Assembly: GCF_900290285.1 (NCBI RefSeq)
Contig: NZ_LT985754.1
Span: 573,855 to 637,854 of the forward strand
DNA length: 64,000 bases
Reading direction: 5' to 3'
From: Candidatus Centipeda massiliensis
Lineage (GTDB): Bacteria; Bacillota; Negativicutes; Selenomonadales; Selenomonadaceae
Each line of letters starts with the position of its first letter. The stretch's first letter is position 1. Below the pieces are notes generated by a model. The model was not told the origin of the DNA and made no database searches. It worked only from the letters and a program-made list of their open reading frames with translations. Position numbers and translations under genes: made by a program. This document shows positions 51,345-60,225 of the stretch, piece after piece.

Positions 51345-52382
51345 ATGATACAAAGATTCTTCGCGTTATGTAAAAATCCTGCCATCGTCATTTTCTGCGG
51401 TTCTCTCCTTCTTGGCGGCTGCGGAGGGAATGTGACGGCGGAGGATACAAAGCTCGTGATGGGGACGGTGGCGCGGCTGACGGTGCGTGCGGATGAGATC
51501 ACGTCGCAGGCGGCACTGCGGGACGGGCTTGCCGTGCTCACGCAGACGGAGGAGGATGCGGATGGGGCAATTCTCGCCACTGTGGAGTCATCAGCGGGGA
51601 CGGGCGCATGGACGGAGCTGCCTCCCGATCTCTATGAGACGCTGCGTCTTGCACAGGAGATTGCGCGGCGTTCCAACGGAGCCTTTGATGTGACGGCGGG
51701 TACCCTCACACAGCTGTGGGAGCGGGCGCGGGTGGAGAAGCTGCCGCCGTCCCCGGAGGCTGTGGCAGACGCACGCGCACGCGTGGGGTATGAGGCGCTT
51801 GAGCTGCGTACGCGCGCGGAGAATGGTCAAACGAAATATGAGGCGAGACTCATGAAAGCGGGGATGCGGTTCGACCGTGGTGCACTGATCAAGGGGCTTG
51901 CGCTTGACGGCATCCGCAGGAACTGGATAGCAGCGGGCATCACCAATGCACTCGCCGATCTCGGTACCAGCTCGATCCTCGGCATGGGGGTAAATGCGGA
52001 ACGGACACCGTGGCAGATCGGCATCCGCAATCCGCGCGGAGCGGGGAACCATGATCTCCTCACCACACTTGCGCTTTCGGACGAAGTTCTCTCCTCCTCG
52101 GGAGATGATGAGCGGTTCTTTGTCTATGAGGGGCAGCGCTATCATCATCTCATCGACCCGCGCACGGGCTATCCTGCCATGACGGGACTTGCCTCCGTGA
52201 CTGTGGTGCTGCCCATGGAAACGGATGTGCCGGAATGGCAGGGACATACAGGGCTGCTTGTGGATATGCTCTCGACCGCGATCTTTGTCCTCGGTGCGAC
52301 GGAGGGCAGGCATATTCTGGCGCATTTTCCTGTGTCGCGCTCGATCTTCGTTGACACCAATGGTCAGATGATAGAGGAATGA
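51345..52382 (+). CDS. apbE: ApbE-family FAD:protein FMN transferase lipoprotein
   Basis: 345 residues. Lipoprotein signal with lipobox LLGGC (about 24-28), then the ApbE fold: VMGTVARLTV, NGAFDVTAGTL, FDRGALIKGLALD, NALADLGTSSILG, HHLIDPRTGYPA and a terminal acidic site. It attaches FMN to Ser/Thr of exported redox proteins such as Rnf/Nqr subunits or fumarate-reductase-related flavoproteins. Such targets are not in the window, unless they belong to the nearby flavoprotein system. Ends before a strong bidirectional terminator. Confidence 0.9.
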   Translation: MIQRFFALCKNPAIVIFCGSLLLGGCGGNVTAEDTKLVMGTVARLTVRADEITSQAALRDGLAVLTQTEEDADGAILATVESSAGTGAWTELPPDLYETLRLAQEIARRSNGAFDVTAGTLTQLWERARVEKLPPSPEAVADARARVGYEALELRTRAENGQTKYEARLMKAGMRFDRGALIKGLALDGIRRNWIAAGITNALADLGTSSILGMGVNAERTPWQIGIRNPRGAGNHDLLTTLALSDEVLSSSGDDERFFVYEGQRYHHLIDPRTGYPAMTGLASVTVVLPMETDVPEWQGHTGLLVDMLSTAIFVLGATEGRHILAHFPVSRSIFVDTNGQMIEE

Positions 52383-52388
52383 TGAACC

Positions 52389-52435
52389 AAAAGGGCTGCG
52401 ATCCGAAGTTGTTCGCTTCGGATCGCAGCCCTTTG
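52389..52435. terminator. Bidirectional terminator between apbE and the chemoreceptor
   Basis: A perfect 19-bp stem (arms start AAAGGGCTGCGATCC) with a 7-base loop. Convergent genes on both sides. Confidence 0.88.
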
Positions 52436-52451
52436 CCGTGTGATGGGGGAG

Positions 52452-54599
52452 TCAGACCTTGAACTTTCCGACCTCGCCCTGCAGGTCGGTTGCGATGTTT
52501 GCCAGCCCTTCGGAGGCATTCGCGATGTCCTCCAGTGATACTGTCTGTGTCTCGACGGCGGCATTGCCCTGCTGGCTTGTGGCGGCGTTCTCCTGTGCAA
52601 GGCGCTGCAGCCCCTGGACGACGCGTGCGACTTCTTGGCTCGCCTTTACGATGTCCTCAGTTGAGGTGTTCATCCGCTCAATGACTTTGAGCGCCTCGGT
52701 GACTGCCTCGTCAATCTTTTGGAATTTCTCCTGTGTCTCATCCAGACTGGTCTGTGTTTCGGTGACCAGTCCCTTCGAGACTTCCATGGTATCAACGGCG
52801 CGTTGTGCTTTGTTCTTGAGTTCGCTGATGACGGAGCGAATCTCCTCGGTAAAGCTGGTGCTTTGCTCGGCGAGCTTGCGGATCTCCTCGGCGACGACGG
52901 CGAATCCGCGCCCCGCTTCGCCTGCGCGTGCCGCCTCGATCGCGGCGTTGAGGGCGAGGAGGTTGGTCTGGTCGGCGATGGACTGGATCATCTCGCTGGC
53001 GGACTCGATCTTCTCGGCGCTCTGGTTCGTTTCCTCCACAACGATGGCAACATCATTTGTTGCACGTGCGGTTTCCTCGGATTTCTTCATGGCACTGGAG
53101 AGGATCTCAGCACCCTCGTCCTTGCGGTCACGGATGGCGTGTGAGACATCGTTGACCTGCCGGAGGATCTTCTGGATGCCGGTGAGGAGATCCTGCACGT
53201 TCTCGAGATGCGCCGCTGCCTCGTTCGTGTCCTGTGCCTGTGTCGTTGCACCGTCGGCGATGCTGTGAATCGCTGCTGCGATCTCGCGTGCGCTGTGCGC
53301 CGTGCCCTGCGCAGTTGCTGTCAGCTCCTCACTCGCTGCAGCGACGGACTGCGAGCTGCCGTTGATCTGCCCGACGATGCCGCGCAGATTCTTTGCCATT
53401 TCGCCGCAGGAACGCGTCATAATGCCGACCTCGTCGCTGCGCTCGAGGTAGGGGGCAAGGTGCGCGTTTTGTTCGGCACGCATATCCAGTGCAGCAAAGC
53501 GCTCAATCATCCCCGAGAGTCCTTCAAGTGGCTTCGAAACACGTCGTTGGACAAAGAACGCCAGCGCGACGAGGAGTACGATGCTGCACAGTACGGCAAT
53601 GATGATGGAGAAGATGACGAGTTCCTTCGCTGTGCCGGTAAACAGCTTGTTTGAGACGACAACGAGTGCGCCCCATGGCTGCTCTACGCCATCAAAGACA
53701 ATGGGCTGAAAGATGTACGTCGACGCCTCGCCTGTCGATTCGGAGATCTTCTCAAATGTGTAGAGATCTTTGCCGAAGAATTTCTGACCTTCACTCTCGT
53801 TTACGCTGACCAGGTCGAAAATGCTTTTCGAGGCGTTTTCGGGTTTCACGCCATGGGCGAATACCGTGCCCTTGGGCGAGAAGATGACGAAGAAATTGTC
53901 GGGGCGGCTCATCGACGCGAGGTCTCTCTGGAATGGTGCGATGTCAAAGTCCACCGTGACGGCACCAATGAAGCGGCCATTCTCCATGATGGGGACGGAG
54001 ACGGTCAACATATAGTACTTTGTCGTCGGCGTTGCGTTATACCAGTACGGCTCGGAGAGCGTGATCTTCTGCGTGGTGCGCGGCGACTGATACCAGTCAT
54101 CCGTCTCGTACCCCGTGAGCGGGGAGACGACGACATTGCCCGATGGGTCTTTTGCCGCATAGGGGATGGCACGTCCGGTTGCATCGGAGAACTCCGTGTT
54201 CACAAATGCTGCGTCCTGTCCGTCAAAGGCGTTCGGCTCGAAACACGCCCCCGTGCCAACGATGTTCGGGTTTGCGGCGATTGTAGCCTCCAGTGCGTGG
54301 ATCAGATCCGCACGGCTGCGCTGTTCGGGCGGAAGGGAGGTGATTTGCTCGACACGTGCCGCGAGACTTTTTGCCGACTGATAGACGGTGCTGTAGCGCT
54401 CTTGGATGGGAGCCATTGTCATGCCCAGCTCGTTGTATTTTTCACGCGTGCCGTTGGCGAGCATCGTATCGTATGAACGATAGCCGACAAACGCCATGAG
54501 TATTGTGACCATCAGCACGACGCCGATGCAGACCACAGCATTGACCTGAAATCCGATGCCGCGCCCTTTTTCGCTTGACCCCATCGCTTTTTTTGCCAT
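52452..54599 (-). CDS. Methyl-accepting chemotaxis protein with dCache sensor
   Basis: 715 residues. TM1 (about 18-42), a periplasmic double-Cache domain (45-320, with [19 protein letters not shown] typical of dCache_1), TM2 (about 330-355), HAMP, and a C-terminal signalling domain with the hairpin tip [18 protein letters not shown]...[20 protein letters not shown]. Cache ligands are usually small organic acids or amino acids. It links to the motility genes in function, although they are 30 kb away. ATG at 54599. Confidence 0.92.
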   Translation of the reverse strand: MAKKAMGSSEKGRGIGFQVNAVVCIGVVLMVTILMAFVGYRSYDTMLANGTREKYNELGMTMAPIQERYSTVYQSAKSLAARVEQITSLPPEQRSRADLIHALEATIAANPNIVGTGACFEPNAFDGQDAAFVNTEFSDATGRAIPYAAKDPSGNVVVSPLTGYETDDWYQSPRTTQKITLSEPYWYNATPTTKYYMLTVSVPIMENGRFIGAVTVDFDIAPFQRDLASMSRPDNFFVIFSPKGTVFAHGVKPENASKSIFDLVSVNESEGQKFFGKDLYTFEKISESTGEASTYIFQPIVFDGVEQPWGALVVVSNKLFTGTAKELVIFSIIIAVLCSIVLLVALAFFVQRRVSKPLEGLSGMIERFAALDMRAEQNAHLAPYLERSDEVGIMTRSCGEMAKNLRGIVGQINGSSQSVAAASEELTATAQGTAHSAREIAAAIHSIADGATTQAQDTNEAAAHLENVQDLLTGIQKILRQVNDVSHAIRDRKDEGAEILSSAMKKSEETARATNDVAIVVEETNQSAEKIESASEMIQSIADQTNLLALNAAIEAARAGEAGRGFAVVAEEIRKLAEQSTSFTEEIRSVISELKNKAQRAVDTMEVSKGLVTETQTSLDETQEKFQKIDEAVTEALKVIERMNTSTEDIVKASQEVARVVQGLQRLAQENAATSQQGNAAVETQTVSLEDIANASEGLANIATDLQGEVGKFKV

Positions 54600-54634
54600 T
54601 ACGTTTCCCCTTTCTTATGTCGATAAGATTGACA

Positions 54635-54657
54635 CGCTGCGCTCCCCATGCGCAGCG
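54635..54657 (-). terminator. Weak hairpin after the CBS-ACT gene
   Basis: CGCTGCGC/GCGCAGCG stem with a 7-base loop between the CBS-ACT stop and the chemoreceptor start on the minus strand. There is no clear T-run, so termination is uncertain. Confidence 0.4.
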
Positions 54658-54667
54658 ACCAGACAGG

Positions 54668-55312
54668 TCAGCCGATCTGGATGACGTGGCTGACTTTGAA
54701 TCCCTTTGCCCAGAGGCGATCCTTGACGGTATCCACGTCGTCGATGTCGGCGCGGATGATGATCTGATAGGTGCCGCTCGGCTGCGGCAGTGTGACCATA
54801 CTGTCGATGCTGATGTCGAGATCGGCGAGGACGGTTGCGATGTCGCGCAGTACGCCCGTGCGGTCGGCGACATCAATGGTGAGGCGCGTCTTGCCGCTGT
54901 CGAGTCCCATGACGGCGATGAATGCCTTGAAGATGTCCGTGGAGGAGATGATGCCGACAAGCTTTTGTGCTGAGGAGAGGACGGGCATGCCTCCGATCTT
55001 CTCGCGCGTCATGATGAGCGCAGCCTCCTCGATCGTCATGGTGTCAGTGACCGTAATGACGTTCTTCTGCATGACATCGGCGACCTTGATCTTGGCGAGC
55101 AGGGTGCGCATCTCGAAGCGATCAAGCGTGGTTGCCGCAGACGGCGAGGCGCGCAGGAGATCGCGATTCGTGAAAAAGCCGACGAGCTTTCCGTGCTCCA
55201 CGACGGGCAGACGGCGGAAATGCCCCTTGTCCATGAGCTTTTCTGCCTCGTCGAGGCCTGCGTCCGGGGCGATGGTGACAGGATTCTTGGTCATACAGTT
55301 GGCAACAAACAT
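54668..55312 (-). CDS. CBS-pair and ACT domain protein (AcuB-like)
   Basis: 214 residues. Two CBS motifs (MFVANCMTKNPVTIAPDAGL; VADVMQKNVITVTDTMTIEE) form an adenosine-ligand-binding Bateman module, followed by an ACT domain (LTIDVADRTGVLRDIATVLAD), which commonly binds amino acids. A regulatory protein without a catalytic domain. Lying next to the branched-chain amino-acid transporter it may sense amino-acid and energy state (inference). Start at 55312 after GGAGG. Confidence 0.87.
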   Translation of the reverse strand: MFVANCMTKNPVTIAPDAGLDEAEKLMDKGHFRRLPVVEHGKLVGFFTNRDLLRASPSAATTLDRFEMRTLLAKIKVADVMQKNVITVTDTMTIEEAALIMTREKIGGMPVLSSAQKLVGIISSTDIFKAFIAVMGLDSGKTRLTIDVADRTGVLRDIATVLADLDISIDSMVTLPQPSGTYQIIIRADIDDVDTVKDRLWAKGFKVSHVIQIG

Positions 55313-55391
55313 AAATGCTTCCTCCTTGCCAATGAATATGTGCGATATATTCTAATATTCGCGTTCTGGTCTAAATCTCCTTCTTTTGTAA

Positions 55392-55463
55392 GGAAATCGC
55401 CGATAAAATGAAGTCCGTCGGATTGGCGCGGATCGGGCGGGAAAGATGCCCAATATGAGCGAT
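55392..55463. repeat. Internally deleted MITE remnant
   Basis: A left end GGAAATCGCCGATAAAATG plus AAGTCCGTCGGATTGGCG matches the MITE; the internal hairpin is lost and a degenerate right part follows (GGGCGGGAAAGATGCCC). It occupies most of 55392-55463 before the livF stop. Confidence 0.65.
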
Positions 55464-55464
55464 C

Positions 55465-56220
55465 TTACCCCCCGAGGTACGCTTTCCGCACGTCCTCACT
55501 CGCCGCCAGCTCCTTTGCCGCGCCGGACAGGGTGATGCGTCCCGTTTCGAGGACGTAGGCGCGGCTGGCGATGGAGAGTGCCATGTTTGCGTTCTGCTCG
55601 ACGAGCAGGACGGTCGTACCGGTCTTGTTGATGTCGACGATGATGGAAAAGATTTCCTTGATGAGGAGCGGTGCAAGCCCCATCGACGGCTCGTCGAGGA
55701 GGAGGAGCCGCGGGCGGCTCATGAGTGCGCGCCCCATTGCGAGCATCTGCTGCTCGCCGCCTGAGAGGGTGCCCGCCTGCTGCGAGACGCGCTCCTTGAG
55801 GCGCGGAAAGCGTGTGAAGACCATCTCCATATCGGCGGCGATGCCATCCTTATCGCTGCGCGTGAACGCGCCCAGCTCCAGATTCTCCAGCACGGTCATC
55901 TCGGCAAAGATACGCCGCCCCTCGGGCACCTGCGAGATCCCCGCGCGCACAATCTCATGTGCGCCCTTCCCCGCGATATTCGTTCCTTCAAATGTGATTG
56001 TGCCGCTCTTCGGTGCGATCAGCCCCGAAATCGTACGCAGCGTCGTGGATTTCCCCGCACCGTTCGCGCCGATCAGCGTGACGATCTCGCCCTCGTTGAC
56101 TTCGAGCGACAGACCCTTGAGCGCGTGAATTGCGCCGTAGTAAACCTCCAGATCCGTTATGCGGAGCATGGGCGCTTTTGCCCCTGCGGGGGCGATCTTT
56201 GTGTTCGTTTCGTTTGCCAT
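55465..56220 (-). CDS. livF: Branched-chain amino-acid ABC transporter ATPase LivF
   Basis: 251 residues. Walker A GANGAGKST, signature LSGGEQQMLAMGRAL, Walker B LLLLDEPSMGLAP, and the LivF-type switch VEQNAN. One of two ATPases energising uptake of Leu/Ile/Val or related substrates. Start at 56220 (MANETNTK), just after the livG stop; the short Ala/Pro-containing N-terminus (to about 17) is extra. Confidence 0.93.
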   Translation of the reverse strand: MANETNTKIAPAGAKAPMLRITDLEVYYGAIHALKGLSLEVNEGEIVTLIGANGAGKSTTLRTISGLIAPKSGTITFEGTNIAGKGAHEIVRAGISQVPEGRRIFAEMTVLENLELGAFTRSDKDGIAADMEMVFTRFPRLKERVSQQAGTLSGGEQQMLAMGRALMSRPRLLLLDEPSMGLAPLLIKEIFSIIVDINKTGTTVLLVEQNANMALSIASRAYVLETGRITLSGAAKELAASEDVRKAYLGG

Positions 56221-56221
56221 C

Positions 56222-56992
56222 TTATTCCTCCGCCCCCAGATATGCACGGATGACCTCGGGATTCGAGCGAATCTCCGCAGGGGTTCCATTTGCGATGATC
56301 GCCCCGTACTCAAGCACGTAGATGCGTTCACATATCCCCATGACGAGTGACATATCGTGCTCGATGAGGAGGATCGTGATGCCGAACTCCTTCTTGACCC
56401 AGCGGATCATCTCCATCAGTTCGAGTGTCTCCTGCGGGTTCATGCCCGCCGCCGGCTCATCGAGGAGCAGCAGGGAGGGCTGCGCCGCAAGCGCGCGCGC
56501 GATCTCCAGCCGCCGCTGCGCACCGTACGGCAGATTTTTTGCCTTCTCCTCTGCCGTGTCCGCAAGATGGAAGATTTCGAGGAGACGGTACGCCTCCTCC
56601 TCAAGTCTTTTCTCCTCCGACCAGTAGCGTCCGAGGCGCAGAACGGACTCCACGAGGCCGTAGTTCATGTGGCAGTGGTAGGCGATCTTTACGTTGTCGA
56701 GGACGCTCAGCTCGCCAAAGAGGCGAATGTTCTGGAATGTGCGCGCAATGCCGCGCTCCGTGATCTGGTACGGCGCGAGTCCGACAATGCTCTTGCCCTT
56801 GAATGTGATCTCGCCCGTGCTCGGCTGGTAGACACCCGTAAAGAGGTTGAATGCCGTCGTCTTGCCCGCACCGTTCGGCCCAATCAGCCCCAGTAATTCT
56901 CCATTTTTGATGTGGACATTGAAGTCCACAATCGCCTTGAGTCCGCCAAAGACCATGGAGACATCCGATGCGGTCAGCAGATCCTTTGCCAT
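56222..56992 (-). CDS. livG: Branched-chain amino-acid ABC transporter ATPase LivG
   Basis: 256 residues. Walker A GPNGAGKTT, the LivG insert ITERGIARTFQNIRLFGELS, a shortened signature (NLPYGAQRRLEIARAL), Walker B LLLLDEPAAGMNP and IEHDMSLVMGI. The start overlaps the livM stop (TAATG), so translation is coupled. Confidence 0.94.
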   Translation of the reverse strand: MAKDLLTASDVSMVFGGLKAIVDFNVHIKNGELLGLIGPNGAGKTTAFNLFTGVYQPSTGEITFKGKSIVGLAPYQITERGIARTFQNIRLFGELSVLDNVKIAYHCHMNYGLVESVLRLGRYWSEEKRLEEEAYRLLEIFHLADTAEEKAKNLPYGAQRRLEIARALAAQPSLLLLDEPAAGMNPQETLELMEMIRWVKKEFGITILLIEHDMSLVMGICERIYVLEYGAIIANGTPAEIRSNPEVIRAYLGAEE

Positions 56993-57942
56993 TATGCCTC
57001 GCCTCCCTTCTTAAAGAAGCGGCGGAGCGGCTGCATCGCCGTGACTTCGATATAGCCGAAGAGACCCTGCGGACGGTAGAACATGAGCAGGATGAGGGCG
57101 AGCGCATAGATGATCATGCGCGCGTTCGGGAAGCTTGCAAGCGCCGCCGAGAGGAAGGTCACGACGAGTGCGCCTGCAATCGAGCCGGTCATTGAGCCAA
57201 GACCGCCCATGACCACCATGATGAGGATGTTGAACGACTGCATGAACGTGAACGAGGCGGGGCTGAGGATGTACATATTGTGTCCGAAGAGCACGCCCGC
57301 AATGCCGGCGAAAAAGGCACCGATGGTAAAGGCAAGCACCTTGTACTTCGTCGTATTGACGCCCATCGACTCCGCTGCAATCTCGTTCTCGCGGATGGCG
57401 AGGCAGGCGCGTCCATGGCGCGAGTTCACAAAATTTTTGATGATAAAGAGAGTGGCAAGCATCAGGAAGAACACCCACGTAAAGTCCGTGTGATGGGCAA
57501 TCCCCTTGAAGCCCGCCGCGCCGCCGACGTAGGGAACGTTGATGATCACAATGCGGACGATTTCGCCAAGGCCGAGCGTCGCAATGGCGAGGTAGTCGCC
57601 GCGCAGACGCAGGGTCGGCAGGCCGATGAGCGTGCCGAGAAGTCCTGCCGTGAGACCGCCGGCAAGGATCGCGAGGGGGAAGGGAACCTCAAAATTCGTC
57701 GTGAGCACAACACCGACGTATGCGCCGACTGCCATAAATCCGGCGTGCCCGAGCGAGAACTGCCCCGTATATCCGTTGATCAGGTTGAGACTCGCTGCAA
57801 GGATGATGTTCAGCCCCGCGAAGATGAGGTTGAGCTGCCAGAATGCACTGAGCATGCCCGCACTCGTCAGTCCCATGATAATGCCGTAGATCACGAGGGC
57901 AAGGACGAGCATTTTACAATCGTTTTTCTGCAATATGTTCAT
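56992..57942 (-). CDS. livM: Branched-chain amino-acid ABC transporter permease LivM
   Basis: 316 residues with about nine membrane helices. Family motifs NLINGYTGQFSLGHAGFMAV and RLRGDYLAIATLGLGEI, followed by NGLP-like cytoplasmic loops. Pairs with LivH as the membrane channel. Twelve bases separate it from livH. Confidence 0.93.
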   Translation of the reverse strand: MNILQKNDCKMLVLALVIYGIIMGLTSAGMLSAFWQLNLIFAGLNIILAASLNLINGYTGQFSLGHAGFMAVGAYVGVVLTTNFEVPFPLAILAGGLTAGLLGTLIGLPTLRLRGDYLAIATLGLGEIVRIVIINVPYVGGAAGFKGIAHHTDFTWVFFLMLATLFIIKNFVNSRHGRACLAIRENEIAAESMGVNTTKYKVLAFTIGAFFAGIAGVLFGHNMYILSPASFTFMQSFNILIMVVMGGLGSMTGSIAGALVVTFLSAALASFPNARMIIYALALILLMFYRPQGLFGYIEVTAMQPLRRFFKKGGEA

Positions 57943-57954
57943 GAACAGCCCTCC

Positions 57955-58839
57955 TTACACTTTTTCCTTGACGTTCTTGCCGAAGATTCCCGCAGGCCTT
58001 ACGAGGAGTACGAGAATCAGGATGGCAAAGGCCGCCGCATCGCGGAACATCGAAAAGCCAAAGCCCGAGATAAACGCCTCGACAATGCCGAGGACAAGCC
58101 CGCCGACGACCGCGCCCGGCAGAATGCCGATGCCGCCGAATACGGCTGCAACGAATGCCTTGATGCCGGGCATAAGCCCCATGAGGGGGTCGATTGAGTT
58201 GTAGTAGATGCCGATGAGCACGCCCGCGACCGCCGCGAGTGCCGAGCCGATGGCGAACGTGATCGAGATGATGCGGTTCGCGTTGATGCCCATGAGCTGC
58301 GCCGCCTCCGTATCGTACGATGCGGCGCGCATCGCCTTGCCGATCTTTGTGCTGCGCACAATGTAGGTCAGAATCAGCATCAGTACAAACGTCACGCCCA
58401 TGATCAGGAGCTGCTGCCCGCTGATGATGAGCCCCGCGAACTCCCACGAGATATCACTGATTGTTGTGGGGAAGGTGCGCGGCGTGGGGGAGACAATCGC
58501 CATCATCACGTATTCGAGCAGGAACGACACGCCGATTGCTGTGATGAGGACGGAGATGCGCGGCGCATGGCGCAGCGGGCGGTAGGCGAGGCGTTCGACA
58601 ATGACGCCGAGGAGCGACGTGACCGCCATTGAGATGAGGATTGCCGGTACGATGGGAATGCCGAGCGTGATGGCATAGAATCCAAGATAGGCACCAACCA
58701 TGTAGATATCGCCGTGCGCAAAGTTGATGAGCTTGATGATGCCGTAGATCATCGTATAGCCAAGAGCGATGAGCGCGTAGATACTGCCGAGCGAAATGCC
58801 GTTGATGAGCTGTTGGAGTATCTCCTGCATAAACTCCAT
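57955..58839 (-). CDS. livH: Branched-chain amino-acid ABC transporter permease LivH
   Basis: 294 residues with eight to nine membrane helices. It begins FMQEILQQLINGISLGSIYA and contains the family ALGYTMIYGIIKLINFAHGD and LMGINANRIISITFAIGSAL. It follows livK after 69 bases that contain a terminator-like hairpin. Ribosome-binding site AGGAGG. Confidence 0.93.
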   Translation of the reverse strand: MEFMQEILQQLINGISLGSIYALIALGYTMIYGIIKLINFAHGDIYMVGAYLGFYAITLGIPIVPAILISMAVTSLLGVIVERLAYRPLRHAPRISVLITAIGVSFLLEYVMMAIVSPTPRTFPTTISDISWEFAGLIISGQQLLIMGVTFVLMLILTYIVRSTKIGKAMRAASYDTEAAQLMGINANRIISITFAIGSALAAVAGVLIGIYYNSIDPLMGLMPGIKAFVAAVFGGIGILPGAVVGGLVLGIVEAFISGFGFSMFRDAAAFAILILVLLVRPAGIFGKNVKEKV

Positions 58840-58861
58840 AGAATGACCTCCTGATATGATG

Positions 58862-58890
58862 AAAAAGAGCCGCAGAACTGCGGCTCTTTG
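58862..58890 (-). terminator. Intercistronic hairpin between livK and livH
   Basis: Minus-strand stem AAAGAGCCGCAG/CTGCGGCTCTTT followed by TTTC. Probably partial termination or 3' protection, giving more binding protein than permease. Confidence 0.8.
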
Positions 58891-58908
58891 TGTGCGACAG
58901 CCGAATCA

Positions 58909-60081
58909 TTACATGCTCGGCATAATCTTTGCGACGACAACGCGGTCGCCGTCTTTGTTCTCGAGAATGACCGCCTGCTTGATCGGGTTGTGCTGCGCAT
59001 CCATCGTGATCGTACCCGTGCCGACGACGAGATCCTTCGTCTCCTCGATTGCCTTGCGCAGTGCCTCGGGATCATCGGAACCCGCGCGCTTCAGCGCATC
59101 CACGAGCAGCTTGCCCGCATCGTAGCCAAGTGCGGCAAAGACGTTCGGCGCGTGGTTATACTCCTTCTGGAATGCGTCGATAAAGGGGCGTACGGACTCA
59201 TCTTTGTCGGAGTAGTGCGTGCTGAAATACGTATTGTTCAGCGCTGCCGTACCGGCAAGCTCCGCGACCTTCGGATCATCCCAGCCGTCCGTACCGATGA
59301 TGGGGGCGGTGATGCCGATCTCGCGTGCCTGCTTGACAATCTTGCCGACTTCCTCATAGTAGGCGGGGACGAAGATGACATCCGCATTTGCTGCACGCAG
59401 ACGCGTCAGCGTCGCCTTGAAGTCCTGATCCTTGCCCAGGAACGCCTCGGTCATGAGACCCTGACCGCCGCCCGCCGTGAAGACCTTCTGGAAGACCTCG
59501 GCGAGGCTCTTGGAGTAATCCGTCGCGTTGTCGATGTAGATGACAGCCGTCTTCGCCTTCAGCGTTTCGAGCGCGAACTTCGCCATGACATCGCCCTGCT
59601 GCGGGTCGATGAAGCAGCTGCGGAAAATCCACGGCTTCACCTTGCCGCCCTCCACCGTAACATCAACCGCCGTTGCGTCCGGTGCAATGATGGGCACCTT
59701 GTTATCCGTGGCGACCTGCGACTCTGCAATGACGTTGCCCGTCGTCGCAGGTCCAACAATCGCGCGGACGTGATCGTCAGAGATCAGCTTCGTTGCCGCG
59801 TTGATCGACTCCGCCGCCTCGGACTTGTTGTCCGCCTCGACAAGCACGATCTTCTTGCCGCCCACGCCGCCCGCATCGTTTGCTTCCTTGATTGCGAGCT
59901 TCAGCCCCTCCAGCGTCGATGTGCCGTAGTTTGCCGTGTTGCCCGTCATCTCGAAGTTCGCGCCGATGCGGATCTCATCGGACTTCGCCGCATTGCCGCC
60001 GCAGCCCGCAAGCGCCGTGCCGAGCAGTGCCGTACAGGCAAATGCGACCGCGAGACGCAGGGTTTTTCCTCCCAATATCAT
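58909..60081 (-). CDS. livK: Amino-acid ABC transporter substrate-binding lipoprotein LivK
   Basis: 390 residues. Lipoprotein signal ending LAGC (about residue 27), then a two-lobe periplasmic-binding fold: IRIGANFEMTGNTANYGTST, VRAIVGPATTGNVIAESQV, VPIIAPDAT and KAKTAVIYIDNATDYSKS. It captures branched-chain or related amino acids and delivers them to LivHM. Start at 60081 after AAGGGGG. A near-consensus promoter lies upstream. Confidence 0.92.
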   Translation of the reverse strand: MILGGKTLRLAVAFACTALLGTALAGCGGNAAKSDEIRIGANFEMTGNTANYGTSTLEGLKLAIKEANDAGGVGGKKIVLVEADNKSEAAESINAATKLISDDHVRAIVGPATTGNVIAESQVATDNKVPIIAPDATAVDVTVEGGKVKPWIFRSCFIDPQQGDVMAKFALETLKAKTAVIYIDNATDYSKSLAEVFQKVFTAGGGQGLMTEAFLGKDQDFKATLTRLRAANADVIFVPAYYEEVGKIVKQAREIGITAPIIGTDGWDDPKVAELAGTAALNNTYFSTHYSDKDESVRPFIDAFQKEYNHAPNVFAALGYDAGKLLVDALKRAGSDDPEALRKAIEETKDLVVGTGTITMDAQHNPIKQAVILENKDGDRVVVAKIMPSM

Positions 60082-60129
60082 GAATATACCCCCTTAATCA
60101 GTTCCCTATATAGAAAAAAGATAGCCCTC

Positions 60130-60158
60130 ATTATAGGGGAGAGAAGGATTTTCGTCAA
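60130..60158 (-). promoter_or_regulatory. Promoter of the liv operon
   Basis: Minus strand: TTGACG (60158-60153), 17-base spacer, TATAAT (60135-60130). Confidence 0.82.
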
Positions 60159-60169
60159 GGTATACATTG

Positions 60170-60199
60170 TTGACAGGAAGAAATTTTCGTTGTTATAAT
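60170..60199 (+). promoter_or_regulatory. Promoter of lysA
   Basis: TTGACA (60170-60175), 18-base spacer, TATAAT (60194-60199). It is divergent from the liv promoter, with -35 boxes only 11 bases apart, so a single regulator could act on both. Confidence 0.82.
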
Positions 60200-60225
60200 G
60201 GGGAAACTTACAGAGGGAGGATACC

